NCBI GenBank assembly: GCA_934500875.1
Contig: CAKSTL010000004.1
Location: 62,001 to 126,000 of the forward strand
Source: an uncultured Clostridia bacterium
GTDB lineage: Bacteria; Bacillota; Clostridia; UMGS1810
Direction of reading: 5' to 3'
DNA: 64,000 bases
Part shown: positions 7,997 to 15,909 of the stretch, piece after piece
Numbering within the stretch: position 1 is the first letter of the stretch
Layout of the letters: every line of letters starts with the position of its first letter
The notes under the pieces: model-generated
What the model saw: the letters and a program-made list of their open reading frames with translations, nothing else
What the model was told of the DNA's origin: nothing
Database searches by the model: none
Position numbers and translations under genes: made by a program

Positions 7997-8986
7997 TTAC
8001 TTTTCCAATTCAACTTTTGCGAGCGGATTTTTTTTCGCTGCATTTTCCATAAAATCATCACTTACGTGGGTGTAAATCTGCGTTGTGGAAAGGCTTTCGT
8101 GACCGAGAATTTTCTGCAAAGTTCGCACATCCACATTCCCGTCACGATACATTATTGTGGCCGCAGTGTGCCTTAGTTTATGCGGAGTGTAGACTGATGC
8201 GTCAATGCCTGCGAGTTCAAAATACTTTTTTGCCAGTCTTTCAACACTTCGTCCGCTGATGCGTACAGATTTACTGCTCAGAAACAGAGCGTCCTTATAA
8301 TCTTGCCTAACGCCGTCAACAGGGCGTTCTTCAAGGTATTTTTTTATTGTGTCAATGCATAAATCGTTGATAAAAACTATCCGTTCCTTGTTGCCTTTAC
8401 CGATAACCTTAAGCGTTTTTTTCTTAAAATCGATATCGCTTATATTAATCCCGACAAGTTCCGAAAGCCTTAATCCGCACGTCAAAAACAGCATAAACAT
8501 TGCCAAATCACGCTGTTTATATTTGCCGTCAATTATCTTTAAAAGTTCAACGCTTTGCTCTAATGACAAATATTTCGGCAGCCTTTTTTTCAGCTTCGGT
8601 GTTTCAAGATTTTGTGCAGGATTTTCGGCGATTGATTTTTCCTTAATATACAAATATTTAAAAAACGAGCGCAGACTTGCAACTTTTCTTGCTCTGAAGC
8701 TGTCACTCGAGGAATGTTCGTTATTAACATATGCCATATAGGCATATAAGTCGTCAAGCGTTAATTTTTTTATATCGTCAAAATTAAAATCCTCAATATC
8801 AATTTTTGAAAAATCCGAAGGCGGAATTTTTTTATTAGTCATTTCAAGATAACGCAAAAATGTGCGCAAATCATAATAATACTGCGTGACGGTGTTGTTT
8901 GATTTTCCTTTTATAACTGACATATATGTAAGATAATTCTTTAAAAAAATCGGACATTTTGAATATATAACCGATAAAGACGGCAT
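7997..8986 (-). CDS. xerC: Tyrosine recombinase of the XerC/XerD family
   Basis: 329 aa. Site-specific recombinase expected to resolve chromosome dimers at dif. The N-terminal SAM-like core-binding domain covers ~1-110 and the catalytic domain ~135-320. The full catalytic set is present: R173 (CGLRLSE), K197 (GKGNKER), H269 and R272 (PHKLRHT), H296 (LGHESLSTTQIYTH) and nucleophile Y305. Start ATG at 8986 sits eight bases after GGAGG; an in-frame GTG at 8995 overlaps that ribosome site. About 30 residues longer than typical XerC at the N-terminal side. No phage or integron genes are near, and a dif-like element lies just past its 3' end. Whether this is XerC, XerD or a sole Xer enzyme cannot be told. 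Confidence 0.88.
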   Translation of the reverse strand: MPSLSVIYSKCPIFLKNYLTYMSVIKGKSNNTVTQYYYDLRTFLRYLEMTNKKIPPSDFSKIDIEDFNFDDIKKLTLDDLYAYMAYVNNEHSSSDSFRARKVASLRSFFKYLYIKEKSIAENPAQNLETPKLKKRLPKYLSLEQSVELLKIIDGKYKQRDLAMFMLFLTCGLRLSELVGINISDIDFKKKTLKVIGKGNKERIVFINDLCIDTIKKYLEERPVDGVRQDYKDALFLSSKSVRISGRSVERLAKKYFELAGIDASVYTPHKLRHTAATIMYRDGNVDVRTLQKILGHESLSTTQIYTHVSDDFMENAAKKNPLAKVELEK

Positions 8987-9002
8987 TTTAACCACCTCCC
9001 AC

Positions 9003-9032
9003 GTCGTGAAATTTTAATTTCACGACATTATA
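9003..9032 (-). promoter_or_regulatory. -10 box and perfect 11-bp palindrome upstream of xerC
   Basis: TATAAT on the minus strand (9032-9027) abuts a perfect 11-bp inverted repeat with a 2-base centre (9003-9013 with 9016-9026). The repeat would lie at about +1 to +24, directly before the ribosome site. The -35 is poor. There is no T-run, so a repressor operator or leader hairpin is likelier than a terminator. Confidence 0.45.
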
Positions 9033-9080
9033 TGTATTGTTTCCCCTGCAAATAAGTTTCGCATTTTTAAAGCTCAGCGC

Positions 9081-9947
9081 TTAGAATTTGAAAAAGTAGA
9101 ACGCAAGCTGTAACAATATAAAAAGAAAAACTATCAGCCGCAAAAATTTTCTTTCACGTTTACGCACCTTCCACGGCAGCGTTTTGGGTTTAAACGTTAT
9201 CTTATTATTAAGCCTCAGCGCCGCAGTAAGCGTTGCCGCAAAAATTATCAGCAAAATAAGCACCGTCAAAAACGGACTTCTGAATAAGACTGTTTTGGAG
9301 CCGCTCCATTTTTGCAAAACGACGTACTGTATGAAAAGTGTTGTGAAATTGTTTGTAAAATGCGCAAGCATACCAAGATATAGCGAGTCGAATTTCAAAA
9401 CGATAAACGAAAGAAAAATTCCTATTATAAACTGCGGCACAAAAGCTGTAAGTGAATTATGCATTATCGCAAAGACAAAACCGCAAAACAGAATTGCTTT
9501 TTTACTGCCGTAAATATTTTCGTAACTTGTAAGCACCGCTCCTCTGAAAAGCAGTTCTTCAAAAACAGCCGGCATAAGGCACACAAAAATTATGTCGAGA
9601 ATAAATTCAAAATTTGTCTGTGGTAAACCAATATCTGTAAGTGAATTGGAATTATTTGTAAATAAAACGTTGCCTATAGCGGTTGTTGCAAAGCTTAATA
9701 TCAGATTTGCGCAAACAGCAAGAACAATGCATAATAAAATGTTAAGAAATGACGGCTTGGTATTTCGGGCAAAGCCTTTAAAACCTTCACGGCTCATAAA
9801 GCAGCACACCATTGCCGGAATAAAAATCGGTATTATCTGCGTCAGAAAAATCTGAACGTAGTCGGATAACGAGTCGGCAAAAAAGGTGCCCAAAACCACA
9901 CTGAGCGCTGCTTGCAGCAAAAATACAATCAGTAAAATCAAGTTCAT
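9081..9947 (-). CDS. CPBP-family (CAAX/Abi) intramembrane metalloprotease
   Basis: 288 aa with about eight hydrophobic segments. The three CPBP motifs are present: FEELLFRGAV (glutamate pair and Arg), FAIMHNS (His) and GMLAHFTNNF (His/Asn). These form the putative metal site of intramembrane proteases related to Rce1. Bacterial members act in peptide export, bacteriocin immunity or unknown roles. The start ATG overlaps the preceding gene's end (TAAAATG), so it is translationally coupled to the cyclo-ligase gene. The C-terminal ~50 residues are basic followed by a final hydrophobic helix. Substrate unknown. Confidence 0.85.
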   Translation of the reverse strand: MNLILLIVFLLQAALSVVLGTFFADSLSDYVQIFLTQIIPIFIPAMVCCFMSREGFKGFARNTKPSFLNILLCIVLAVCANLILSFATTAIGNVLFTNNSNSLTDIGLPQTNFEFILDIIFVCLMPAVFEELLFRGAVLTSYENIYGSKKAILFCGFVFAIMHNSLTAFVPQFIIGIFLSFIVLKFDSLYLGMLAHFTNNFTTLFIQYVVLQKWSGSKTVLFRSPFLTVLILLIIFAATLTAALRLNNKITFKPKTLPWKVRKRERKFLRLIVFLFILLQLAFYFFKF

Positions 9948-9948
9948 T

Positions 9949-10503
9949 TTAAAAAATCCTTTTCTCTGAAATAACGCAGTCCATCTTCACGTCAAATTCC
10001 GATGCGTCAATTTTGTTCGCAATCTGAAAATCATAACATACCCCAATCTTAAACATTGGGTTTTCAGCCAAAAATCTGTCGTAATACCCTTTTCCGTGCC
10101 CTACTCTATTGCCCGATTTGTCAAATCCTATTCCGGGAACGAGGCAGCAATCGGGAAAAATTTTTGGTTTTTTATAAATTTTTGGTTCGCATATATTGTA
10201 TAAATTCTTGTAAAATTCAAAGTCGGACGACTCAATCTGCGCAGGAATTATATTCGTATCAGGTGTGCACACAGGTACCGAAACCGTCTTTCCTTCCGCA
10301 AGAAGCCGGCTTATAAGATTCGTCAGGTCGACCTCGCCCATATGGCTTACATAACACAAAATACTGCTGTAATTTGAAATTTCGGCATAAATTCTTTCGC
10401 AGATTATCTTGCTCATTTTAAAGATTTCATCCTTTGAAAGAGCTGTTCTCTGCGCTTTTAATATTTTTCTTAACTTTGATTTATCAGTTATACAGCATTT
10501 CAT
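9949..10503 (-). CDS. 5-formyltetrahydrofolate cyclo-ligase
   Basis: 184 aa. Converts 5-formyl-THF and ATP to 5,10-methenyl-THF in one-carbon metabolism. The N-terminal basic segment (KSKLRKILKAQRTALS) is typical of the family. The C-terminal signature LVPGIGFDKSGNRVGHGKGYYDRFL, which binds ATP and phosphate, is complete. Length matches the family. Its start overlaps the end of the DJ-1 gene by 20 bases, indicating translational coupling. Confidence 0.92.
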   Translation of the reverse strand: MKCCITDKSKLRKILKAQRTALSKDEIFKMSKIICERIYAEISNYSSILCYVSHMGEVDLTNLISRLLAEGKTVSVPVCTPDTNIIPAQIESSDFEFYKNLYNICEPKIYKKPKIFPDCCLVPGIGFDKSGNRVGHGKGYYDRFLAENPMFKIGVCYDFQIANKIDASEFDVKMDCVISEKRIF

Positions 10504-11029
10504 CTTTCAACTCCGTCGCAATCTTTGCACCCTTAATTTTTTCAACAAACGCAAGCGCAAATTCGTGCGCTGTACCGGGGCCCTGCGAAGTTATAATATT
10601 TTCGCAGACGCACACACGCTCGTCTTTTTTTACATCCGCTTCCTTAAGTTTGTCCCAAAATGCAGGATTCGCAGTTGCGCATTTTCCTTTCAGAATACCG
10701 AATTCAGAGAGCGCATACGGCGCTGCACAAATCGCCCCGACAAGCTTTTTCCGGTTGTTAAGGCTTATAAAAAGCGACTTTACAAATTCGCTTTCCGCAA
10801 GATTGTATGTCCCCGGAAGTCCGCCGGGAAGCGCCGCACCATCAACCGAGTCAATATCAACTTCAGAGCAGGTTAAATCAGCGCAAAAACTTATTTTATG
10901 CGAGCCTGTCACGTTTTTATTTTCGGTTACCGAAACGGTTTTGACATCAATCTGCGCACGTCTTAAAATATCAGCAAATGTAATTGCTTCAATTTCTTCA
11001 AATCCGTCTGCCAGCATTAATAAATACAT
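10484..11029 (-). CDS. DJ-1/PfpI family protein
   Basis: 181 aa, flavodoxin-like fold of the DJ-1/ThiJ/YajL group. It has the N-terminal LADGFEEIEA with the conserved Glu, the nucleophile elbow VGAICAAPYAL with the catalytic or redox-sensitive Cys, and GGLPG. Members act as glyoxalases, deglycases (disputed) or chaperones; the exact activity cannot be assigned. Start ATG follows AAGGTGA, nine bases after the DUF2156 gene. Its 3' end overlaps the cyclo-ligase start. Confidence 0.9.
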   Translation of the reverse strand: MYLLMLADGFEEIEAITFADILRRAQIDVKTVSVTENKNVTGSHKISFCADLTCSEVDIDSVDGAALPGGLPGTYNLAESEFVKSLFISLNNRKKLVGAICAAPYALSEFGILKGKCATANPAFWDKLKEADVKKDERVCVCENIITSQGPGTAHEFALAFVEKIKGAKIATELKDEMLYN

Positions 11030-11038
11030 AAAATCACC

Positions 11039-11929
11039 TTATTTAATAAAAATTATAGTATTTTTTTCAACCATATGATGCGGTCTGTAAGACATTTTAG
11101 CCTTTCTTATGCCTTCAAGTCCCATATCCTCTTCACGGTTTACAAATTCAACGTCCTGCCATTCGTTCTTAATATAAAGGTTGTTTATCATAGTGTAAGC
11201 GCCTTCTATGCTTGTATCCGCCTTTTCAATATGCACGACGCACGAATTTTTAAAATACCGCTCCCCTATTGTAAATGCTGCAATTTTGCCGTTAACAAAA
11301 AGTGCACCGCCGACAAGACCCAATTTTTCATAATTTTTAAAACATTCGCTTATGACTGTAAGCTCATTTTTATAATCAATATCGCTCGGCAAATACTTTT
11401 CCAAAAGCCATTTATTCACGTTTTCCATACACTCGTCAAACATTGAAGGCTCAAGCTTTTTATATTCAAAATTCTCATACAAAGCCAAAAACTTGTTTAT
11501 ATGATTTCTTTTGGAATGAAGCTTTTTGCCGTTTAAATTTGTGAGCGACTCGGCGGTGTATACATAGTCAAACAAGCTTCTGTCAGGATAAATTTTGGTT
11601 TCGCTTTCATATGCGCTGCGTACCTTTTCACACGCTTCGTTGGTTACACTCTCAAAAATCAAATTCTGTCCCTGAGATTTAAAGTATTCTCTCAATTTGC
11701 CTGTAACTGTTTTCAAATCAAAATTTCCAAACGGATAGCAAGCCGCAATTCTGCCGTCCGATTTTGTGTAAACAACGCACAAAGCACTGTCACATAAGCA
11801 AAAGCGTGTGTTTGATATGTTTCGCCAAATAAACAGATTGCCGAACACCGCCTCACAGTTTTCATATTCGTTGTTAATATACCTGTCAAAGATTTCTTTA
11901 TCGTCGATTGAAATAGTCTTAAATTCCAT
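11039..11929 (-). CDS. DUF2156 protein (GNAT-fold, phosphatidylglycerol lysyltransferase-like domain)
   Basis: 296 aa without membrane segments. It matches the DUF2156 family: CEAVFGNLFIWRN near the N-terminus, then YVYTAESLTNLNGKKLHSKRNHINKF, and ADTSIEGAYTMINNLY plus NREEDMGLEGIRKAKMSYRP at the end. The domain has two GNAT halves and is shared with the MprF catalytic part, which moves lysine or alanine from tRNA to lipid. Free-standing cytosolic forms like this are of unknown substrate. It is the first gene of a five-gene leftward run ending at xerC. Confidence 0.82.
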   Translation of the reverse strand: MEFKTISIDDKEIFDRYINNEYENCEAVFGNLFIWRNISNTRFCLCDSALCVVYTKSDGRIAACYPFGNFDLKTVTGKLREYFKSQGQNLIFESVTNEACEKVRSAYESETKIYPDRSLFDYVYTAESLTNLNGKKLHSKRNHINKFLALYENFEYKKLEPSMFDECMENVNKWLLEKYLPSDIDYKNELTVISECFKNYEKLGLVGGALFVNGKIAAFTIGERYFKNSCVVHIEKADTSIEGAYTMINNLYIKNEWQDVEFVNREEDMGLEGIRKAKMSYRPHHMVEKNTIIFIK

Positions 11930-11950
11930 TTTTATGCCTCCGCTTTCTAT

Positions 11951-11979
11951 ATTATAACAAATCCGTTCAGAAATTTCAA
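11951..11979 (-). promoter_or_regulatory. SigA promoter of the DUF2156 operon
   Basis: Minus strand TTGAAA (11979-11974), 17-base spacer, TATAAT (11956-11951); about 20 bases upstream of the start codon, with GGAGG between. Confidence 0.7.
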
Positions 11980-11999
11980 GTAAAAGCCGTTTAAAAGTA

Positions 12000-12039
12000 T
12001 AATTTTGGTTTACATAACTATATTATTGTTAACATAATT
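12000..12039. repeat. 40-bp dif-like element, copy 2 (inverted relative to copy 1)
   Basis: Read on the minus strand it matches copy 1 (7891-7930) at 33 of 40 positions by eye. It includes the arm TTATGTAAAC (one base from the B. subtilis dif arm). The copy is less perfectly palindromic. A third TTTACATAA occurs nearby at 12045-12053. The pair brackets the five-gene run that includes the Xer recombinase. Confidence 0.45.
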
Positions 12040-12059
12040 TATATTTTACATAAACAAAA

Positions 12060-12082
12060 CTTCCTTGCGTAATGCAAAGAAG
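12060..12082 (-). terminator. Terminator of the paaK-ior operon
   Basis: 9-bp stem with one G-U pair (12060-12068 with 12074-12082), 5-base loop, followed on the minus strand by TTTTGTTT. Lies just after the small Cys-cluster gene. Confidence 0.6.
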
Positions 12083-12094
12083 CTTTATTTCAAA

Positions 12095-12268
12095 CTATTT
12101 TTTATCTGTTATAATTCTATCGATTTTTATTTCGGCATAACTGTCGGTAATTGCAATACATTTTCCGCAGTTGTCACATATCTTTTCTCTGTCCAGGTCG
12201 CATCTGTCGCATTCGCCGCAATTATCGCACAATTTTGTTTCATCCAAGACACAAAATACTCTATCCAT
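12095..12268 (-). CDS. Small Cys-cluster protein (57 aa)
   Basis: Not assigned to a family. Two CxxC-based clusters, LCDNCGECDRCD and ICDNCGKCI, give a spacing suited to zinc or an iron-sulfur centre; the rest is acidic. Start ATG at 12268 follows AGGGTGA; an in-frame GTG at 12277 overlaps that site. It begins ten bases after the YnbB-type gene and is the last cistron of the seven-gene operon. It may be a metal-binding accessory of an enzyme in this operon. It is too short and regular in Cys spacing to be a chance frame. Confidence 0.7.
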   Translation of the reverse strand: MDRVFCVLDETKLCDNCGECDRCDLDREKICDNCGKCIAITDSYAEIKIDRIITDKK

Positions 12269-12278
12269 TTTTGTCACC

Positions 12279-13553
12279 CTATATGCATTTTTTTACGTAT
12301 TCAGCTGCCGTCATAACAGCAGCCTTCGCCGTTTCATACGTCAAACCGCCCTGATAAAAAGCGATATACGGCTCTCTTATCGGGCCGTCGGCAGATATCT
12401 CTATGGAGGAGCCTTGCGTAAACGCACCCGCCGCCATAACAACCTTACTTTCATACCCCGGCATATCCCAAGCCTCAGGCACAACAAAACTGTCAATCGG
12501 AGCGCCTTTTTGTATTCCGCGGCAGAAATTTACCAGCCTGTCTTCGCTCCCGAGCCTCACCGCCTGAATAATATCGGTACGCTTATCGCAAATTTTAGGC
12601 ATAACATCAAAGCCGAGCCTTTCAAACACACCGGATACAAGCATTGCCGACTTTATGCCCTGATACACGATATGCGGAGCGAGAAAAAGACCTTGATACA
12701 TAAAACGGTTTTCGCCAAGGCTTGCGCCGCATTCTCTGCCTATTCCGGGACAGGTCATACGATACGAAACAAGCTCTATGCACTTTTTTGTCCCGACAAT
12801 ATATCCGCCGCTGCGGCAAATTCCGCCGCCGGGATTTTTAATAAGCGAGCCTGCGGCAAGGTCTGCGCCGACGTCGCACGGCTCTTTATCTTCAACAAAT
12901 TCGCCGTAGCAATTGTCAACAAAGCAGATTATATCGCTGTTTACAGCCTTAACAGCCGCTATAGCCTCGCCTATTTCGTCAATCGAAAGAGAATTTCGCC
13001 ACGAATAGCCCTTGGAACGCTGAAAAGCAACCATTTTGCAGTTTTTATCAATGCACCCCACAAGTGCGCCAATATCAATTTTATCGTCTTTAAGCGGCAC
13101 TTCCTTATAGTTAATGCCAAAATCCTTAAGCGAGCCGTTGCCGTCATCACCCCGAAGTCCGATAACCTCCTCCAAGGTGTCATACGGTCTGCCGGTTGCG
13201 GCAACAACAGTGTCGCCTGGACGCAAAATTCCATAGAAACAAAGCGCAATTGCCTGCGTGCCGTTAACGATATTGTGTCGTACAAGCGCATCTTCTGCGC
13301 CGAAAACATCTGCATAAACCATATCGAGCGTATCCCTGCCGCTGTCGTCATAACCGTATCCTGTGCTTGGATAAAAGTGCGCCTCGCATATTTTGTACTT
13401 GTTAAACGCACCCAAAACCTTGAGCGAATTGTACTCGCAAATCTGTTTTGCGGTTTCGGCATATTTTTCAACGTCTTTTTCAGCCTCAGCGGTAATTTTT
13501 AATATCCCGTCGCTTATGCCGTATGTGTTTTTGTAAAAAGTGTTTATATCCAA
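12279..13553 (-). CDS. YnbB-type PLP-dependent enzyme (aluminium-resistance/methionine gamma-lyase family)
   Basis: 424 aa, fold-type I PLP enzyme related to cystathionine/methionine gamma-lyases. Seen: STGYGYDDSGRDTLDMVYADVFGAEDALVR near the N-terminus, the cofactor-binding G-T-Q (VNGTQAIA), FVDNCYGEFVE with the PLP-ring Asp, and the Schiff-base lysine in GSLIKNPGGGI. Family members were named for aluminium resistance, and true substrates are poorly known. It lies 15 bases after the ACT-domain gene in an operon for aryl-acid/CoA chemistry, which hints at an amino-acid substrate, but that is inference. Confidence 0.88.
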   Translation of the reverse strand: MDINTFYKNTYGISDGILKITAEAEKDVEKYAETAKQICEYNSLKVLGAFNKYKICEAHFYPSTGYGYDDSGRDTLDMVYADVFGAEDALVRHNIVNGTQAIALCFYGILRPGDTVVAATGRPYDTLEEVIGLRGDDGNGSLKDFGINYKEVPLKDDKIDIGALVGCIDKNCKMVAFQRSKGYSWRNSLSIDEIGEAIAAVKAVNSDIICFVDNCYGEFVEDKEPCDVGADLAAGSLIKNPGGGICRSGGYIVGTKKCIELVSYRMTCPGIGRECGASLGENRFMYQGLFLAPHIVYQGIKSAMLVSGVFERLGFDVMPKICDKRTDIIQAVRLGSEDRLVNFCRGIQKGAPIDSFVVPEAWDMPGYESKVVMAAGAFTQGSSIEISADGPIREPYIAFYQGGLTYETAKAAVMTAAEYVKKCI

Positions 13554-13568
13554 TATTATGCATCCTAA

Positions 13569-14000
13569 CTAAATTTTATATACGTCCTCTGCTTCAAGAA
13601 CGTTGACATTCGTGCTGCAAAGCTTTTCCGTAGCCGTCTCGGGATTATCAACCTTAAGCACAACCATAGCTTTTTCGGGAAGATTTCCGAGATAAGCGTA
13701 CATATATTCTACACTTATTCCGTTTTTGTCAATAGTATCGAGCGCCGCAGCAAGCGAGCCCGCAACGTCGTCAACAGCAATAGCAAGCACATTTGTGGTG
13801 CGCACAATAAGACCTGCGTCCTTCAAACATTTAAGCGCCTTGTCAGGGTCGTTCACAATAAGACGCAAAATGCCAAAATCGGTTGTATCAGCAATGGAAA
13901 GCGCCCTGATATTTACCTTGTTTTCAGCCAGAATTCTTGTCACATTGGCAAGTCTGCCGCCCTTGTTTTCCAAAAAAACAGAAATTTGCTTTACAAACAT
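13569..14000 (-). CDS. Tandem ACT-domain protein
   Basis: 143 aa made of two ACT domains: ~1-68 (QISVFLENKGGRLANVTRILAENKVNIRALSI) and ~72-143 (VLAIAVDDVAGSLAAALDTIDKNGISVEYMYAY). ACT dimers bind small ligands, usually amino acids, and regulate enzymes. This stand-alone type is commonly found beside phenylacetate-CoA ligases, as here (20 bases after paaK). It is likely an aromatic amino-acid or aryl-acid sensor for the pathway. No catalytic domain. Confidence 0.88.
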   Translation of the reverse strand: MFVKQISVFLENKGGRLANVTRILAENKVNIRALSIADTTDFGILRLIVNDPDKALKCLKDAGLIVRTTNVLAIAVDDVAGSLAAALDTIDKNGISVEYMYAYLGNLPEKAMVVLKVDNPETATEKLCSTNVNVLEAEDVYKI

Positions 14001-14020
14001 AAAATCATTCCTCCCAAAAA

Positions 14021-15325
14021 TTAAATTTTTCTCTTATCGATAACTCTTACCGCTTTGCCTGCACTGCGCTCGATTGATTTAGGCTCAACCAGCGTAATTT
14101 TTGCCGCAATTCCAAGGGTGCTTTCAATTTTTTTCTTTATTTCGCTTCCGAGTTTTTCAACGTATTTGATTTCGTCGCTTGCAAAATCTTCTTCGCTGAG
14201 CTCAACCTGTATTTCCAGCGTGTCAAGCGCACCTTTTCGGTCTACGATAAGAAGATAATGCGGCGAAGTGCTGCCCATTTCCAAAAGAACGCTTTCAATC
14301 TGCGACGGAAATACGTTGACGCCTCTTATAATAAGCATATCGTCGCTTCTGCCGCAAGGTTTGCTCATTTTAACAAGCGTTCTGCCACAGGCACATTTTT
14401 CGTAAGAAAGCGAACAAATATCTCTTGTTCTGTATCTTATAAGCGGAAGTCCTTCTTTTGTAATTGTTGTGAAAACAAGCTCGCCAAGCTCGCCCTCGGG
14501 CATAGGCTCGCCGGTTTCGGGGTTAATAACCTCGGGAATAAAGTTATCCTCGTTAATGTGCAAACCGTTGTTTTCAATACACGAAAAACTTACACCCGGT
14601 CCCACAACCTCGCTTAAACCGTAAATATCAATCGCCGTAATTCCAAGCTCATCTTCTATTTTCCTGCGCATTTCGTCACTCCACGGCTCTGCACCGAAAA
14701 TACCGTACTTAAGCTTAAGTTCATCTTTTTTAATGCCCATCTCTTTAAGAGTTTCGGCAAGATAAACAACATAAGACGGCGTGCAGGCAATGTGTGTTAC
14801 GCCGAAATCCACAAGCGTTCTGACCTGTCTTGCAGTGTTGCCCACGCTAATCGGCACAACGGAGGCGCCGATTTTTTCCGCACCGTAATGCGCACCAAGA
14901 CCGCCCGTGAAAAGGCCGTAACCGTATGCAATCTGAAAAACGGACTTTTTATCTGCCCCTGCCGCAGTAAAAACTCTTGCAACCATATCAGCCCACATTT
15001 CAAGGTCGTTTTTTGTATATCCCACAACAGTCTGCTTTCCCGTAGTTCCCGAAGATGCGTGAATTCTTACAATGTCATCCATATCAACCGCAAAAAGACC
15101 ATACGGATAATTGTCACGCAAATCCTGTTTAACGGTAAAAGGCAGTTTTGTCAAATCGTCAATACCCTTGATGTCCTCGGGTTTTAAGCCGATTTCATCC
15201 ATTTTTTTGCGGTACGGCGCCTGATGCTCATACACCCTTTTTACAGTTTTCACAAGTCTTTCCGATTGGAGAGCACGCATTTCATTGCGGCTCATACATT
15301 CGTGTTTTTCGTCCCAAAATTCCAT
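14021..15325 (-). CDS. paaK: Phenylacetate-CoA ligase, copy 1
   Basis: 434 aa, AMP-forming acyl-CoA ligase activating phenylacetate or related aryl-acetates. The signature IHASSGTTGKQTVVGYTKND is the ATP/AMP loop; GLSEVVGPG and YRTRDIC follow. The C-terminal domain ends with SAGKAVRVIDKR containing the catalytic lysine, plus the PaaK-specific MLIIRGVNVFPSQIE. In fermenters the reaction may run toward ATP formation from aryl-acetyl-CoA. It is clearly paralogous to the ligase at 17660-18958 (same motifs throughout) but diverged, suggesting different substrates. Confidence 0.92.
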   Translation of the reverse strand: MEFWDEKHECMSRNEMRALQSERLVKTVKRVYEHQAPYRKKMDEIGLKPEDIKGIDDLTKLPFTVKQDLRDNYPYGLFAVDMDDIVRIHASSGTTGKQTVVGYTKNDLEMWADMVARVFTAAGADKKSVFQIAYGYGLFTGGLGAHYGAEKIGASVVPISVGNTARQVRTLVDFGVTHIACTPSYVVYLAETLKEMGIKKDELKLKYGIFGAEPWSDEMRRKIEDELGITAIDIYGLSEVVGPGVSFSCIENNGLHINEDNFIPEVINPETGEPMPEGELGELVFTTITKEGLPLIRYRTRDICSLSYEKCACGRTLVKMSKPCGRSDDMLIIRGVNVFPSQIESVLLEMGSTSPHYLLIVDRKGALDTLEIQVELSEEDFASDEIKYVEKLGSEIKKKIESTLGIAAKITLVEPKSIERSAGKAVRVIDKRKI

Positions 15326-15342
15326 TGCAATGCTCCTTTACA

Positions 15343-15909
15343 TTAGTGTTCGTAGCCCGCTTCAAAGGCTTTTATATTCAGTTCGGCAAATTTTTGCGGA
15401 ACGGTTTTTTCAATTGCGTCCAGCCATATTTTTTTGTCAATATCGGTGTTTTTTGCCATATGACCGATAAGAACAACGTTTGCAACCTTGGTGTTTCCAA
15501 GTTCGTTTGCATATTTCATAGCGTCAATCGTAAGCACGTTTTTGCACTTTTTCTCAAGATGCGAAATAATATTTTCAGGATATTTAGCAGCGCCTGTAAT
15601 TACCGGCATAGGGTCAATGTTTTGCGTATTTACAATAAATTTTCCGTCCGGTTTAAGATAAGAAATCCACCTTAGCGCCTCAAGCTCTTCAAAAGCCAGA
15701 ATTATATCAGCCTCGCCGATATCGATTATTGGCGAATACACCTTTTCTCCGAATTTAACAAACGTTATAACGCTTCCGCCCCTCTGCGACATACCGTGCA
15801 CCTCAGAAACCTTTACGTCATAACCTCCGCTTATGGCAACTGCGCCGAGAATTCTGCTTGCAAGCAGCGTTCCCTGACCGCCGACGCCTGCGATAATAAT
15901 ATTACTCAT
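15343..15909 (-). CDS. iorB: Indolepyruvate:ferredoxin oxidoreductase beta subunit
   Basis: 188 aa gamma-type subunit of a 2-oxoacid oxidoreductase. It has the N-terminal IIIAGVGGQGTLLASRILG and VHGMSQRGGSVITFV, typical of IorB. With IorA it oxidises aryl-pyruvates to aryl-acetyl-CoA with reduction of ferredoxin. ATG at 15909 overlaps the iorA stop by eight bases (AATGAGTAA), so it is translationally coupled. An upstream in-frame start at 15936 lies inside iorA and has no ribosome site. Confidence 0.92.
   Translation of the reverse strand: MSNIIIAGVGGQGTLLASRILGAVAISGGYDVKVSEVHGMSQRGGSVITFVKFGEKVYSPIIDIGEADIILAFEELEALRWISYLKPDGKFIVNTQNIDPMPVITGAAKYPENIISHLEKKCKNVLTIDAMKYANELGNTKVANVVLIGHMAKNTDIDKKIWLDAIEKTVPQKFAELNIKAFEAGYEH

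Noticed and set aside
7997..8986. Phage or integron integrase
   Set aside because: No phage, att-flanked tRNA or cassette genes nearby; sequence fits chromosomal Xer better.
12171..13502. 443-codon open frame on the + strand
   Set aside because: Exactly antisense to the YnbB-type gene, Arg/His/Asn-rich with no domain or ribosome site; a shadow of the real gene's codon bias.
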